From Gordonia sp. 'Campus' (lineage in GTDB: Bacteria; Actinomycetota; Actinomycetes; Mycobacteriales; Mycobacteriaceae), in assembly GCF_022206305.1 (NCBI RefSeq), contig NZ_JAKOIW010000008.1, forward strand, positions 62,001 to 126,000: a stretch of DNA of 64,000 nt, in the 5' to 3' direction. Below, one piece after another: positions 1-7,947 of this stretch. A program made the position numbers and the translations under genes. How positions within the stretch are numbered: the stretch's first letter is position 1; the number at the start of each line of letters is the position of its first letter. The notes beneath the pieces are model-generated. The model saw only the letters and a list, made by a program, of their open reading frames with translations. It was not told the origin of the DNA and searched no databases.

Positions 1-1872
1 GACGTAGGCGGTGGCCTCGGCGTCAGCCGGCCCCCGCGGGGGTTCGGCGTCGGCGCCGAGCGAGTCCGCCTCGGCCATCAGGCTGCCGGTCTCGATCACC
101 GGGCACTCCCCCGCCCATCCGGGGCGGTCGCCGTCGGAGACGATCAGGCACGCCGGTGCCGCGTCGTCGATGATGTAGCGCAGGCGCTCTTCGGGATTGC
201 CGGTGTCCAGCGGCAGGTAGCCCGCGCCGGTTTTGAGCACGGCCAGCATCACGACCGCCAGACCCGTGTCCCGCGCGGTGGCGATACCGACCAGGTCCCC
301 GGCGCCGATCCCCCGGGCACGCAGTGCAGTTGCCACGGCGTCGGAGCGGCTCGCGAGCTCGGCGTAGCTCAGGGTGACGCCGTTGGCGTCGGACACCGCT
401 CCCCGGTGACGATGACTCGACACGACCTCGTCGAACATCTCGACGAGGGTGGATGCGGGTGCGGCCGGAAGTGGTTCGGGCAGAGCGTCGAACAACCGAT
501 GGTCGTCGTCGACGAGGAGATCGAGATCGGCGACGGGGGTGTCGAGTCCGGCATCGGACAGGAACCGGTCCAGGAACGTGAGGAAGCGTCCGTGGAGCGC
601 GTCGAGCTCGTCCGGGGTGTAGAGGTGCGGGTTGCCGTGCAGGTCGACGACGAGCGGCGCCGCGGGGCTCGACTGGTACAGGTTGATGAGCAGGTCCTCG
701 AGGATGCCGGACGTCAGGATCCGGTACTCCATCTCGGTGCCGTCGATCGCGACCTGCTCGTCGAAGAACACCATGTTGATGGTGGGCCCGAAGGAGACCG
801 AACTCTGGTCGAGGCCCGCATCGCGGCGGATGTCGTCGGAGCGATAGCGCTGATGCCGGAGGGCTCCGGTCAGTTCCAGCTGCGCGGTCGCGATCAGGTC
901 GCGTACCGACTTGGCGGATACATCGCGCAGCCGGATCGGCAGGATGTTGGACACCATGCCGCCCGAGATCTTGATCTTGGCCGTTGCACGTCCGGTCACC
1001 GGCAGGCTCATCACGATGTCGTCGTGATTGCTCATCCGCGCCAGGAAGGCACCGAATGCCGAGGTCATGAGGACTGCCAGCGAACTGTTCAGGCTGCCCG
1101 CGAGGGCCTCGTAGCGTCGCTGGCGCTCCGGATCGAGCGCGGCGCTCGAGACGACGTTGTCGAACGACAGTGAGCCGGTGGTCCCGACCCGGGACAGGGT
1201 GACCCGCTCGGGCAGGTCGCCGACGCGTTCGAGCCAGTGCGCGCGGTCGGTCTCGCGTCGCGTGCTGGTCTGATAGGTCTCCTCGTAGGTGACGATGTCG
1301 GCCATCGTGGCCGGCGCCTTGTCGCGCGGTTCCTCACCTCGGCGCAGCGCGTTGTACCGGTCGACGGTCCGGCGCATGATCGACAGCGCGGCGTACCCGT
1401 CGATGATGATGTGGTGGGCGCGGTTGTACCAGAACGTGCGGTCGTCGGCGACCTGCAGGATGGCGATGACGATGAACTGATCGTGGAGCAGGTCGACCGG
1501 CTTGCGGTACTCCGCCTGCATCCAGTCCATCGCCGCGGCGATCGGATCGGTCTCCGCGCGGAAGTCGAGGACGTCGACGCTCTGATCGAAGTCGACGTCG
1601 ACGTATTGCATGGGAATGCCGTCGATCTCGGTGAGACGGACGAACGGGGACTCCACCAGCTTGCCGACCTCGACACAGCACTGCGCGAGCAGATCGACGT
1701 CGAGCCCGCCCGGCTCGTGCCGGATGTCCACATACTGAGCGATGTTGACCGAGTACTCGGACGACAGCGACTCGGCGAACCACATGCCGCGCTGCGCCGC
1801 GGTGAGCGGGAGGACCTGAATGGTCTCGTCCACCTCACCCGGCGTGTCAGCACGGTAATCGGCGATTGCCAC
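1..1872 (-). CDS. Non-ribosomal peptide synthetase, N-terminal condensation and adenylation domains (partial)
   Basis: The frame is open for 624 codons from a GTG at 1872 to the left edge, so the C-terminal part is missing. Residues about 20-430 form a condensation domain with the catalytic HHIIIDG motif at 153-159. An adenylation domain begins near residue 480, with core A1 (LSYAEL, about 501) and A2 (LKTGAGYLPLD, about 546). A protein that starts with a C domain usually either accepts a fatty acyl starter or continues a chain from an upstream synthetase; which applies here is unknown. AGAGGAC precedes the GTG. The same-strand exporter genes upstream (3112-5551) are an obvious candidate route for the product. 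The substrate code of the A domain lies outside the window. The start is moderately certain, the family is very certain. Confidence 0.93.
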   Translation of the reverse strand, partial: MAIADYRADTPGEVDETIQVLPLTAAQRGMWFAESLSSEYSVNIAQYVDIRHEPGGLDVDLLAQCCVEVGKLVESPFVRLTEIDGIPMQYVDVDFDQSVDVLDFRAETDPIAAAMDWMQAEYRKPVDLLHDQFIVIAILQVADDRTFWYNRAHHIIIDGYAALSIMRRTVDRYNALRRGEEPRDKAPATMADIVTYEETYQTSTRRETDRAHWLERVGDLPERVTLSRVGTTGSLSFDNVVSSAALDPERQRRYEALAGSLNSSLAVLMTSAFGAFLARMSNHDDIVMSLPVTGRATAKIKISGGMVSNILPIRLRDVSAKSVRDLIATAQLELTGALRHQRYRSDDIRRDAGLDQSSVSFGPTINMVFFDEQVAIDGTEMEYRILTSGILEDLLINLYQSSPAAPLVVDLHGNPHLYTPDELDALHGRFLTFLDRFLSDAGLDTPVADLDLLVDDDHRLFDALPEPLPAAPASTLVEMFDEVVSSHRHRGAVSDANGVTLSYAELASRSDAVATALRARGIGAGDLVGIATARDTGLAVVMLAVLKTGAGYLPLDTGNPEERLRYIIDDAAPACLIVSDGDRPGWAGECPVIETGSLMAEADSLGADAEPPRGPADAEATAYV

Positions 1873-2245
1873 GTCCTCTGACCACTCCCTCGCTAGTCCT
1901 GCAGTCGATTAGACCTCACGACACTGCCGTTGGTAATCGTTCAGACCCTCCACATCGGACGCCGGCACAGAATCTCCATGCTATTTCACGCGAGGGGTTC
2001 TCATGAAACCGGGAGGCAGAGACAGCCTCATGCAATGCCATCGCTGCACCTGCCTTCCTTGTTACGCCGTTCGGAGCGCCGACGCGGGGCGCCGGAGCCG
2101 GCCACCGCGTCCCGTCGACACCGCTGTCGAAGCGATGACCTGCGTAAACGATGTCGACCGTGCCGTCGATCTCCGCCGGCCTCGGCTACGCCGCGACCAT
2201 ATCGAGTGTCATTCGTTACCACGACTCCCCGGGATCGGGTGGGCG
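1873..2245. other. Non-coding gap between permease gene and NRPS
   Basis: These 373 bases carry no convincing gene on either strand. They hold a possible minus-strand promoter for the NRPS near 1908-1936 and the NRPS ribosome binding site just upstream of 1872. Rest: nothing recognised. Confidence 0.5.
1908..1936 (-). promoter_or_regulatory. Candidate promoter of the NRPS gene
   Basis: On the minus strand TTACCA (1936-1931) is followed after 17 bp by TCTAAT (1913-1908), resembling -35 and -10 boxes. It would give a short leader before the GTG at 1872. It suggests the NRPS can be transcribed apart from the exporter genes. Sequence resemblance only. Confidence 0.35.
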
Positions 2246-3112
2246 TCATCGATCCCTCGCCGCTTTCCGATATCCACGCATAGCCGGATAAATGGAAATG
2301 ACCAGAATCACCACGGTCCAAACCGCGACTTTTACCAGATACTCGGTGAGAGGGCCTCCCGCGGCGAGTGCGCGCATTGCTTCGATCGCCGGTGTCATGG
2401 GTTGATTCGCGACGATCGGCTGCAACCAGGTCGGATAGGCACTGACCGGAGAGAATCCCGAGTTGAAGAACATCAACAGGCTCGAGGCCAGGCCGAGATA
2501 GGGCACGATCGGTGCACCCGGGCGTGCACTCACCGCGAGCGCGAGGGTGAGCGTGGCGAAGGCCGCTCCGTACACGAGGGCCACCAGTACGAGCCCGATC
2601 GCGGGGCCCAGTCCCTGGGTGAACCGGAACCCGATGAGGTGCCCCGCGGCGAGCAGGATGAACGTCGTCACCAGGATGCGGGCCAGCTCCGAGATGACCC
2701 GCGACGTCAGATCCGCGGCCCGATGGATCGGCAGCACGTACAGACGCGCCAGCAGCCCGGTCGCCCGTTCCCGGTTCAGTCGGGTCGCCGATGCGATCGA
2801 CCCGAACATCGCCCCGACGAGGATCACCAGCGGCACCGTGCCGTAGGCGCTGTTCTGGCCGGTGGCCGACCCGATGGCGTCGCCCAGAACGACCTTGAAC
2901 ATCAGCATGCTCAACGCCGGGAACACCAGCGCCTGGATCAGGGTCGGGGTGTCACGGACGAACACCACGATCTGCCGTCCGGCGAGTGGGAGACTCTGGC
3001 GCCACAACGCGCGGACCGACGCCTCCGGCGGCACGTCTGTCGGTGCGGTGGTGAGGAAGTGTCGCGACGACACCCGGTCGGCGGTCGACGTCGCCGCGTC
3101 CATGTCGGTCAT
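2246..3112 (-). CDS. ABC-2 type exporter permease (second, DrrC-like)
   Basis: A 288-residue ABC-2 family permease. The N-terminal 60 residues are cytoplasmic, followed by about six hydrophobic segments; the conserved ABC-2 region around NSGFSPVSAYPTWLQPIVAN precedes the last membrane spans. The ATG at 3112 overlaps the stop of the upstream permease by one base (TGATG), so the two are translationally coupled. Together with the ATPase at 3938-5551 it forms a DrrABC-like exporter. Such systems export daunorubicin or mycobacterial lipids. Because the next same-strand gene is an NRPS, export of a peptide or lipopeptide is the simplest guess, but the substrate is not shown by sequence. Confidence 0.9.
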   Translation of the reverse strand: MTDMDAATSTADRVSSRHFLTTAPTDVPPEASVRALWRQSLPLAGRQIVVFVRDTPTLIQALVFPALSMLMFKVVLGDAIGSATGQNSAYGTVPLVILVGAMFGSIASATRLNRERATGLLARLYVLPIHRAADLTSRVISELARILVTTFILLAAGHLIGFRFTQGLGPAIGLVLVALVYGAAFATLTLALAVSARPGAPIVPYLGLASSLLMFFNSGFSPVSAYPTWLQPIVANQPMTPAIEAMRALAAGGPLTEYLVKVAVWTVVILVISIYPAMRGYRKAARDR

Positions 3113-3936
3113 CAGCGGGTCCTCCGCGTGCTGATGGCGAGCAGGGCCAGCGCGGTCACGGCCAGTCCGGCACACCACCACATTGACGGAACGAGCTGAT
3201 GCCACGTCGCCGTCCCGGCGTCGAGTGCACGCATCGAATCGGCGAACTGCGAGATCGGCTGGTTGCGGACGAACGGCTGTATCCACTCCGGGAACTGGGT
3301 CAGCGGCACGAACCCGGTGGACATCATCCCGAGGATCAGTGTCGGCAACGCCAGGGCCTGGCTGGTCGCCTCGGGACTGCCCGCGACGAGACCGAGGCCG
3401 TCGGCGACCCAGGAGAACAATGACCCGATCAGCAGCGCGAGACCGAAGAGGGCGGCAGTGCCCCAGAAGCCGCCGCCGGGACGCCAGTCGATGAGCAGAC
3501 AGGCCACGGCCGCACACACGAGCGAGATGAGCAGCAGCACGCCGTTGGTCGCGGTCCGCGCCAGCATGGGGATCACGGGCGACATGGGCATCACCCGGAA
3601 GCGGGTGTTGATGCCCTGCACTCCGTCGAAGGCGGCTCGCATGGCCGCCGACGTCGCGGCGAAGTTCACCGACTGCAGCACGATGATCGGCATGAGGAAC
3701 TGTCCGTAGTTCACCCCGGGGGCGATCTCCACGATGCTGCGCAGCGGAAGGTAGAAGCAGATCGCGAGGAACGCCGGCGAGATGAACGCGAAGATCACCT
3801 CGCCACCGCGGAACACCTTCGAGATGCCCCGCCCGGAGAGCGCCCACCACTGCTGGAGGGGTCGGACACGGGGTTCGATCAGCGTGGTGGGTCCCGCTGA
3901 CGTCACTCCCGATGGCACCACATCAGAAGTCGTCAT
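3112..3936 (-). CDS. ABC-2 type exporter permease (first, DrrB-like)
   Basis: A 274-residue ABC-2 permease with about six membrane segments and the family signature STGFVPLTQFPEWIQPFVRN near residue 205. It is paralogous to the next gene (the same NQP...MRAL pattern recurs), so the membrane part of the exporter is probably a heterodimer. It starts 1 bp after the stop of the ATPase gene and overlaps the second permease by one base, so the three form one operon. Confidence 0.92.
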   Translation of the reverse strand: MTTSDVVPSGVTSAGPTTLIEPRVRPLQQWWALSGRGISKVFRGGEVIFAFISPAFLAICFYLPLRSIVEIAPGVNYGQFLMPIIVLQSVNFAATSAAMRAAFDGVQGINTRFRVMPMSPVIPMLARTATNGVLLLISLVCAAVACLLIDWRPGGGFWGTAALFGLALLIGSLFSWVADGLGLVAGSPEATSQALALPTLILGMMSTGFVPLTQFPEWIQPFVRNQPISQFADSMRALDAGTATWHQLVPSMWWCAGLAVTALALLAISTRRTR

Positions 3937-3937
3937 G

Positions 3938-5551
3938 TCAGGAGGAACTCCGGTCGCGTCGCGGGTCGGTCAGCGCCAGGAACACCTCATCGAGCGACGG
4001 ACGTCGCATGGCGACATCAGAGAGCGGGATACCGGCGGCGGCGGTCCGGCGGATCACCTCGACGAGGGTCTCCGGGCCGTCCGGCGCGGGCACCGCGACG
4101 AAATGGTCGTCGTCGTCCTGCGTGTGGTCGCCGATGAGGTCGGCGACGGTCGCGCGCAACCGTGCCCGGTCGGCCGGATCGGACGGGGTGACCTCGCAGT
4201 ACGCCGCACCCGTCGAGGCCTTCAGTTCGTCGGAGGTCCCCTCGGCGATCACCCGACCCTTGTCGATGACGACGATGTTGTCCGACAGGACGTCGGCCTC
4301 CTCGAGATACTGGGTCGTCAGCAGGATGGTCACCCCGGAGTCGCGGAGTTTCTCCACCAGCGCCCAGACCTCCAGCCTGCTGCGCGGATCGAGACCGGTC
4401 GTCGGCTCGTCGAGGAACACGATCTTGGGCGCGGTGACCAGCCCGCACGCGATGTCGATCCGGCGCCGCATGCCTCCCGAGTACTCACGGACACGTTTCC
4501 CGCCGACATCGGTCAGCGAGAACGCGTCGAGCAACTCATCGGCACGCGCGCGTGCAGCCGCCTTGTCCAGCCCCAGGAGCCGACCGAACAGCACGAGGTT
4601 CTCGCGACCGGTCAGCGCCTCGTCGAGCGCGGCGAACTGACCCGTCAGCATGATCGACTTGCGAACCGCCGCAGACTCGGCGGCGACGTCGTGTCCGTTC
4701 ACCGTGGCCGCTCCCCCATCGGGTTTCAGCAGCGTGCACAGCATGTTGACGGTCGTCGTCTTGCCCGCGCCGTTGGGTCCGAGCAGTGCGACGATGCTCC
4801 CCGCCGGAACCGTGAAGCTCACGTCCTCGACGGCGACCATGTCCTTGAAGCGCTTGTGCAGATTCCGGGCCTCGATCGCGATCGGTCCGCCGACCGACGG
4901 CACGGTGGCCACCGATCCCGGCGTCTGCGCACGCAGGGACACCGTCTGCGATTCGGATCCGTCGATCGGGGTCTGCCAGCCGGGCACGACCCCGGTGCCG
5001 GGAGCGGTCTCGGCGATCCGGCCGTTGCGTTCGGCCGTGCGGGGTTCGGACGGCGTAGGGCGAACGAACGGCGCCGCGGGTTGCCCGAACCCTGCGGGGT
5101 TCTCGAACTCTGCGGGGTTCCCGGACTCTGCGGGGTTTCCGGACTCGGCCGGCGGCCGCGAGAAGTCGGTGTGCGGACGCGGATGGTCGGTCTGCGGACC
5201 GAAGTCGACCGGCGTCGGCGGAGCAAAGGCGATCGGAGACTCCGACGGTGCCGACTCGAAGCCGGCCGGCACCGGTATCTCGGGCTCGGCGGTCTCGGAC
5301 TCGGCGGTGTCGGGCTCGCGGGTCACCGGGTCCGACGGGTGCGCGCCGGGTTCGGCGTCGGTGTCCGGACTGCCGTTCGTGGCCGGTTCCGCGGGATTCG
5401 AACGCTCGGCACGCCAGCGCCGCAACTGCTCCTCGACCGGGTCCGGGAGGACGAACGGGTCTTCGGGCAGAGGGGGAAGAGGAGGGTCCTCGCGCTGGTG
5501 ACGGGGCGCGTACGAGGCGACGGAGGGTCGCTGACCGTTGGCCTCGGACAT
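3938..5551 (-). CDS. DrrA-family ABC exporter ATPase with long disordered N-terminus
   Basis: A 537-residue protein. Residues about 224-530 are a complete DrrA-type ATPase: Walker A GPNGAGKTT (258-266), signature YSGGM (357-361), Walker B FLDEPTTGLD (379-388), and a DrrA C-terminal domain. Residues 1-222 are a Pro/Glu/Ser-rich, probably disordered extension that the family usually lacks (about 330 residues is normal). The extension contains a six-residue repeat (PAESGN, PAESGN, PAEFEN) encoded by an 18-bp tandem repeat. The start at 5551 is chosen because GAGGAAG lies 4-6 bases upstream; longer frames lack this. First gene of the exporter operon. The role of the extension is unknown. Confidence 0.93.
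   Translation of the reverse strand: MSEANGQRPSVASYAPRHQREDPPLPPLPEDPFVLPDPVEEQLRRWRAERSNPAEPATNGSPDTDAEPGAHPSDPVTREPDTAESETAEPEIPVPAGFESAPSESPIAFAPPTPVDFGPQTDHPRPHTDFSRPPAESGNPAESGNPAEFENPAGFGQPAAPFVRPTPSEPRTAERNGRIAETAPGTGVVPGWQTPIDGSESQTVSLRAQTPGSVATVPSVGGPIAIEARNLHKRFKDMVAVEDVSFTVPAGSIVALLGPNGAGKTTTVNMLCTLLKPDGGAATVNGHDVAAESAAVRKSIMLTGQFAALDEALTGRENLVLFGRLLGLDKAAARARADELLDAFSLTDVGGKRVREYSGGMRRRIDIACGLVTAPKIVFLDEPTTGLDPRSRLEVWALVEKLRDSGVTILLTTQYLEEADVLSDNIVVIDKGRVIAEGTSDELKASTGAAYCEVTPSDPADRARLRATVADLIGDHTQDDDDHFVAVPAPDGPETLVEVIRRTAAAGIPLSDVAMRRPSLDEVFLALTDPRRDRSSS
5085..5138. repeat. 18-bp tandem repeat inside the exporter ATPase gene
   Basis: Three 18-bp units (5085-5102, 5103-5120, 5121-5138) and a decayed fourth share the core CTGCGGGGTT. 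The length is a multiple of three, so copy changes keep the frame; they encode the PAESGN-type repeat in the disordered extension. Confidence 0.85.
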
Positions 5552-5864
5552 GTCTTCCTCTACGCGTCGGGAACAGGACAGTGTGGATGACGAGGTCGTC
5601 GGCCGTGGCGTCCATCCGGACGGCATCAGAACGATTCGACGCTAGGCATCCACGACAACAAACTTACGCACGAAACGAGTTAACGGCCGAATTTGACCCG
5701 GTCTGTCTTCCACGAATATGTCGACATTCCGGCGGGAATGGTTACCGACGTCGGGGAATGCTCGTCATTGACGTCGAATGACCGACGGCGGCTCGCCCCA
5801 CGCACACCGGCGCCCGCACGCGGCCACCGCGCGGCGGTCGGGGATGCTCTGGAAGAGTGTTCCC
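5552..5864. other. Divergent intergenic region, exporter operon / phosphoribosyltransferase
   Basis: These 313 bases separate the minus-strand exporter operon from the plus-strand phosphoribosyltransferase gene. The part 5650-5760 is richer in A+T than its surroundings, as expected for promoters. Apart from the candidate box pair at 5693-5722 no specific site is recognised. Confidence 0.5.
5693..5722 (+). promoter_or_regulatory. Candidate promoter of phosphoribosyltransferase gene
   Basis: TTGACC (5693-5698) and TATGTC (5717-5722) are spaced 18 bp apart, giving a plausible sigma-A promoter about 140 bases upstream of the ATG at 5865. Sequence resemblance only. Confidence 0.35.
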
Positions 5865-6362
5865 ATGACCACTACGTCTCCCGAGCGCGAGATCCTGACC
5901 TGGGAACTCAACGGTGTCGCGTGTCGTGAACTCGCCCAACAGGTCGCCGACGACAACTTCGTCCCCGACATCATCCTCGGCATCGCGCGCGGCGGGCTGA
6001 TCCCCGCGGGGTCGATCGCCTACGCGCTCGACTGCAAGTTGATGATCTCGCTCAACGTCGAGTTCTACACCGGCGTCGGGGAGACACTCTCGGAGCCGGT
6101 CATGCTGCCCTCGCTCCTGGAATCGAGCGGTTTGACCGACCAGCGCGTCCTGGTCGTCGACGACGTCGCCGACACCGGCAAGACGCTCAAGCTGGTCAAC
6201 GACTTCTGCGAGGAGCAGGGCCGGGTCGCCGAGGTGCGAAACGCGGTGCTGTACACCAAACCGCACACCATCACCTCTCCCGACTACACATGGCGCACGA
6301 CCGACAAGTGGATCGACTTCCCGTGGTCCGCGCAGGGTCCGATCGTGGAGGTCCGACGATGA
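5865..6362 (+). CDS. Phosphoribosyltransferase family protein
   Basis: A 165-residue type I phosphoribosyltransferase fold protein. The PRPP-binding loop VLVVDDVADTGKT is near residues 90-102 and the N-terminal GIARGGLIPAG element resembles xanthine/guanine phosphoribosyltransferases, so purine salvage is likely, but the hood residues that fix base specificity cannot be read reliably. The ATG at 5865 has GGAAGAG about nine bases upstream. It overlaps the acetyltransferase gene by ATGA, so the two are coupled. Confidence 0.88.
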   Translation: MTTTSPEREILTWELNGVACRELAQQVADDNFVPDIILGIARGGLIPAGSIAYALDCKLMISLNVEFYTGVGETLSEPVMLPSLLESSGLTDQRVLVVDDVADTGKTLKLVNDFCEEQGRVAEVRNAVLYTKPHTITSPDYTWRTTDKWIDFPWSAQGPIVEVRR

Positions 6363-6757
6363 CCGCCGACAAGACCGGCGCCCAGACGACGGTGAGCGAC
6401 AACCCCGGCGCCCGGCGGTACGACATCATGGTCGACGGCAGTGAGGGTGCGGTCGGCTCCGCCGACAGGGACAGTGCAGTCGGCTTCGCCGAGTACCGCG
6501 ACCGGGTCACCGGTCCCGAGGACTCACCGGAGACCGCGCGGGTCTTCTTCCACACCGAGGTCGACGAGGCCTTCGGGGGCCGCGGACTGGCGACGATCCT
6601 CGTGCGGGAAGCCCTCGACGACGCCCGGTCACGCGGGTTGACGATCGTGGGGGTGTGCCCGCTGGTGGCCGCCTTCCTGAAGAAGCACCCGGAGTACGCG
6701 GACGCGACCGCGCCGGTGACGCCCGCGATCCTGGAGTGGCTGCGCTCCTCGTCCTGA
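6359..6757 (+). CDS. Small GNAT-family N-acetyltransferase (YjdJ/COG2388 type)
   Basis: A 132-residue protein whose C-terminal 85 residues match the short GNAT family: the acetyl-CoA loop appears as FGGRGLATILV and the conserved tail as CPLVAAFLKKHPEY. Members of this family are about 90-130 residues; the substrate is unknown. ATG at 6359 overlaps the upstream stop (ATGA). The first 45 residues look unstructured. Confidence 0.87.
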   Translation: MTADKTGAQTTVSDNPGARRYDIMVDGSEGAVGSADRDSAVGFAEYRDRVTGPEDSPETARVFFHTEVDEAFGGRGLATILVREALDDARSRGLTIVGVCPLVAAFLKKHPEYADATAPVTPAILEWLRSSS

Positions 6758-6787
6758 GAACCGCGTCCTGAGAACCGCGTCCTGAGA
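6752..6787. repeat. 14-bp tandem repeat at the end of the acetyltransferase gene
   Basis: Two full copies of TCCTGAGAACCGCG (6752-6765, 6766-6779) and a partial third (to 6787). The first copy contains the gene's stop codon (TGA), so the unit has been duplicated across the stop into non-coding DNA. Confidence 0.8.
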
Positions 6788-6831
6788 TCTCGTATAAAGA
6801 TCCCCGGCCGGGTGAGTTCCCCGGGGCGCGT

Positions 6832-7947
6832 CTACCCTTCGCCGGCTGTCGTGGCGACCACGCCACCGGCGACCGCCAACGACCGCGAATCGAACACGAG
6901 CCGCTCCGATCGCTCCCCGGCGTCGACGCCGACAGTGGCCAGCGCGTCGCGGCCGGGCGGCTGGATGCGGGCGGTCACCCGTCCGCTCTCGGTCCCGTCG
7001 AGCACGTCGGCAACGGCGACGGCGAGCCGCGCGCGGACCGTGGCGGCCTGGCGCTCGTCGAGACCCGCGAGTCCGCCGTCGTCGAGCAACACCACCCGGA
7101 CGCCTCGCTGCCGGGCCCGCCACGCGGCCTCACGAACCACCGGCAGATCGAGCCCCGAGGCTCGGATGCCGTCACGCAGTTGCGCTTCGAGCAGCCGGGC
7201 GACCGCCACTTCGTCGGCGGAGAACACGGCGCGACCTGCGATACGTGTCAGGACCGGACGTGCCCGTTCGTCGAGTGCCGCCAAGCGCCGGTCCCGGACT
7301 TCGGTGGCAGCCGCGGCCGCGGCATCGAGTGCCGCCTGCCGTTCGTTCGCCTCGCGGAGCGCATAGATCTGGCGGGCCATCGGGCGCAACATGAGCGAGA
7401 ACAGCGACCCCATGATCATGATCGCGTAGCCCGGCAGGGTCACCGACAGTCCCCAGAGGATTCCCGCGGTCGAGAAATACCCCCAGACCATCGCGATCGT
7501 CGAGATGCATCCACTCGCCAGCCAGGCCGCCAGCGGACGGCCCCGGACGGCCAGAAACGCCAGGAGCACCACCGAAGCTCCCATCGCCGGCCCGGTCTGC
7601 ATCACCCGATCCGGCGGGAACGGCAGGGAGAACAGGGTCGCGGCCACCCCGGCGACGGCCAGTGACGCCACCCCGATGGTCGCCGGCACCGGCAGCGGAT
7701 CGCCCGGGGCGTCGAGCACCAGGAGCCCACCGACGACGAACAACACGAACCCCGACGCCAGCCCGAACCACGGCCACCAGCCGGTGACATCGACGTCGGC
7801 GTACAACGAGACCACGACGTATCCGCACGCGAAGATCGCCATCATCGACCACAGGGGTCGTGAACCGATGCCGAACGCATTGACGACCTCGCCGCGGTCG
7901 ACGCCACGCGCGGCGCGCGAACGGTCCCGGATCACGGTCGCTCCCAC
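6832..7947 (-). CDS. Membrane protein paired with sensor kinase, no recognisable HATPase domain
   Basis: A 371-residue protein with about five to six membrane segments in residues 30-190, a linker rich in Ala and Arg (195-235), and a cytoplasmic domain of about 130 residues. The architecture copies that of the histidine kinase encoded just upstream, but the N, G1 and G2 boxes of an ATP-binding domain are not visible; the C-terminal part may be a degenerate version. The GTG at 7947 overlaps the kinase gene by 16 bp and lacks a good ribosome binding site, so translation is probably coupled. It may act as a partner or modulator of the kinase; this is inference. No response regulator gene is adjacent. 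Confidence 0.75.
   Translation of the reverse strand: MGATVIRDRSRAARGVDRGEVVNAFGIGSRPLWSMMAIFACGYVVVSLYADVDVTGWWPWFGLASGFVLFVVGGLLVLDAPGDPLPVPATIGVASLAVAGVAATLFSLPFPPDRVMQTGPAMGASVVLLAFLAVRGRPLAAWLASGCISTIAMVWGYFSTAGILWGLSVTLPGYAIMIMGSLFSLMLRPMARQIYALREANERQAALDAAAAAATEVRDRRLAALDERARPVLTRIAGRAVFSADEVAVARLLEAQLRDGIRASGLDLPVVREAAWRARQRGVRVVLLDDGGLAGLDERQAATVRARLAVAVADVLDGTESGRVTARIQPPGRDALATVGVDAGERSERLVFDSRSLAVAGGVVATTAGEG

Noticed and set aside
2003..3199. Long plus-strand open frame opposite the ABC-2 permease genes
   Set aside because: Low-complexity Arg/His/Gln composition and antisense to a well-supported gene.
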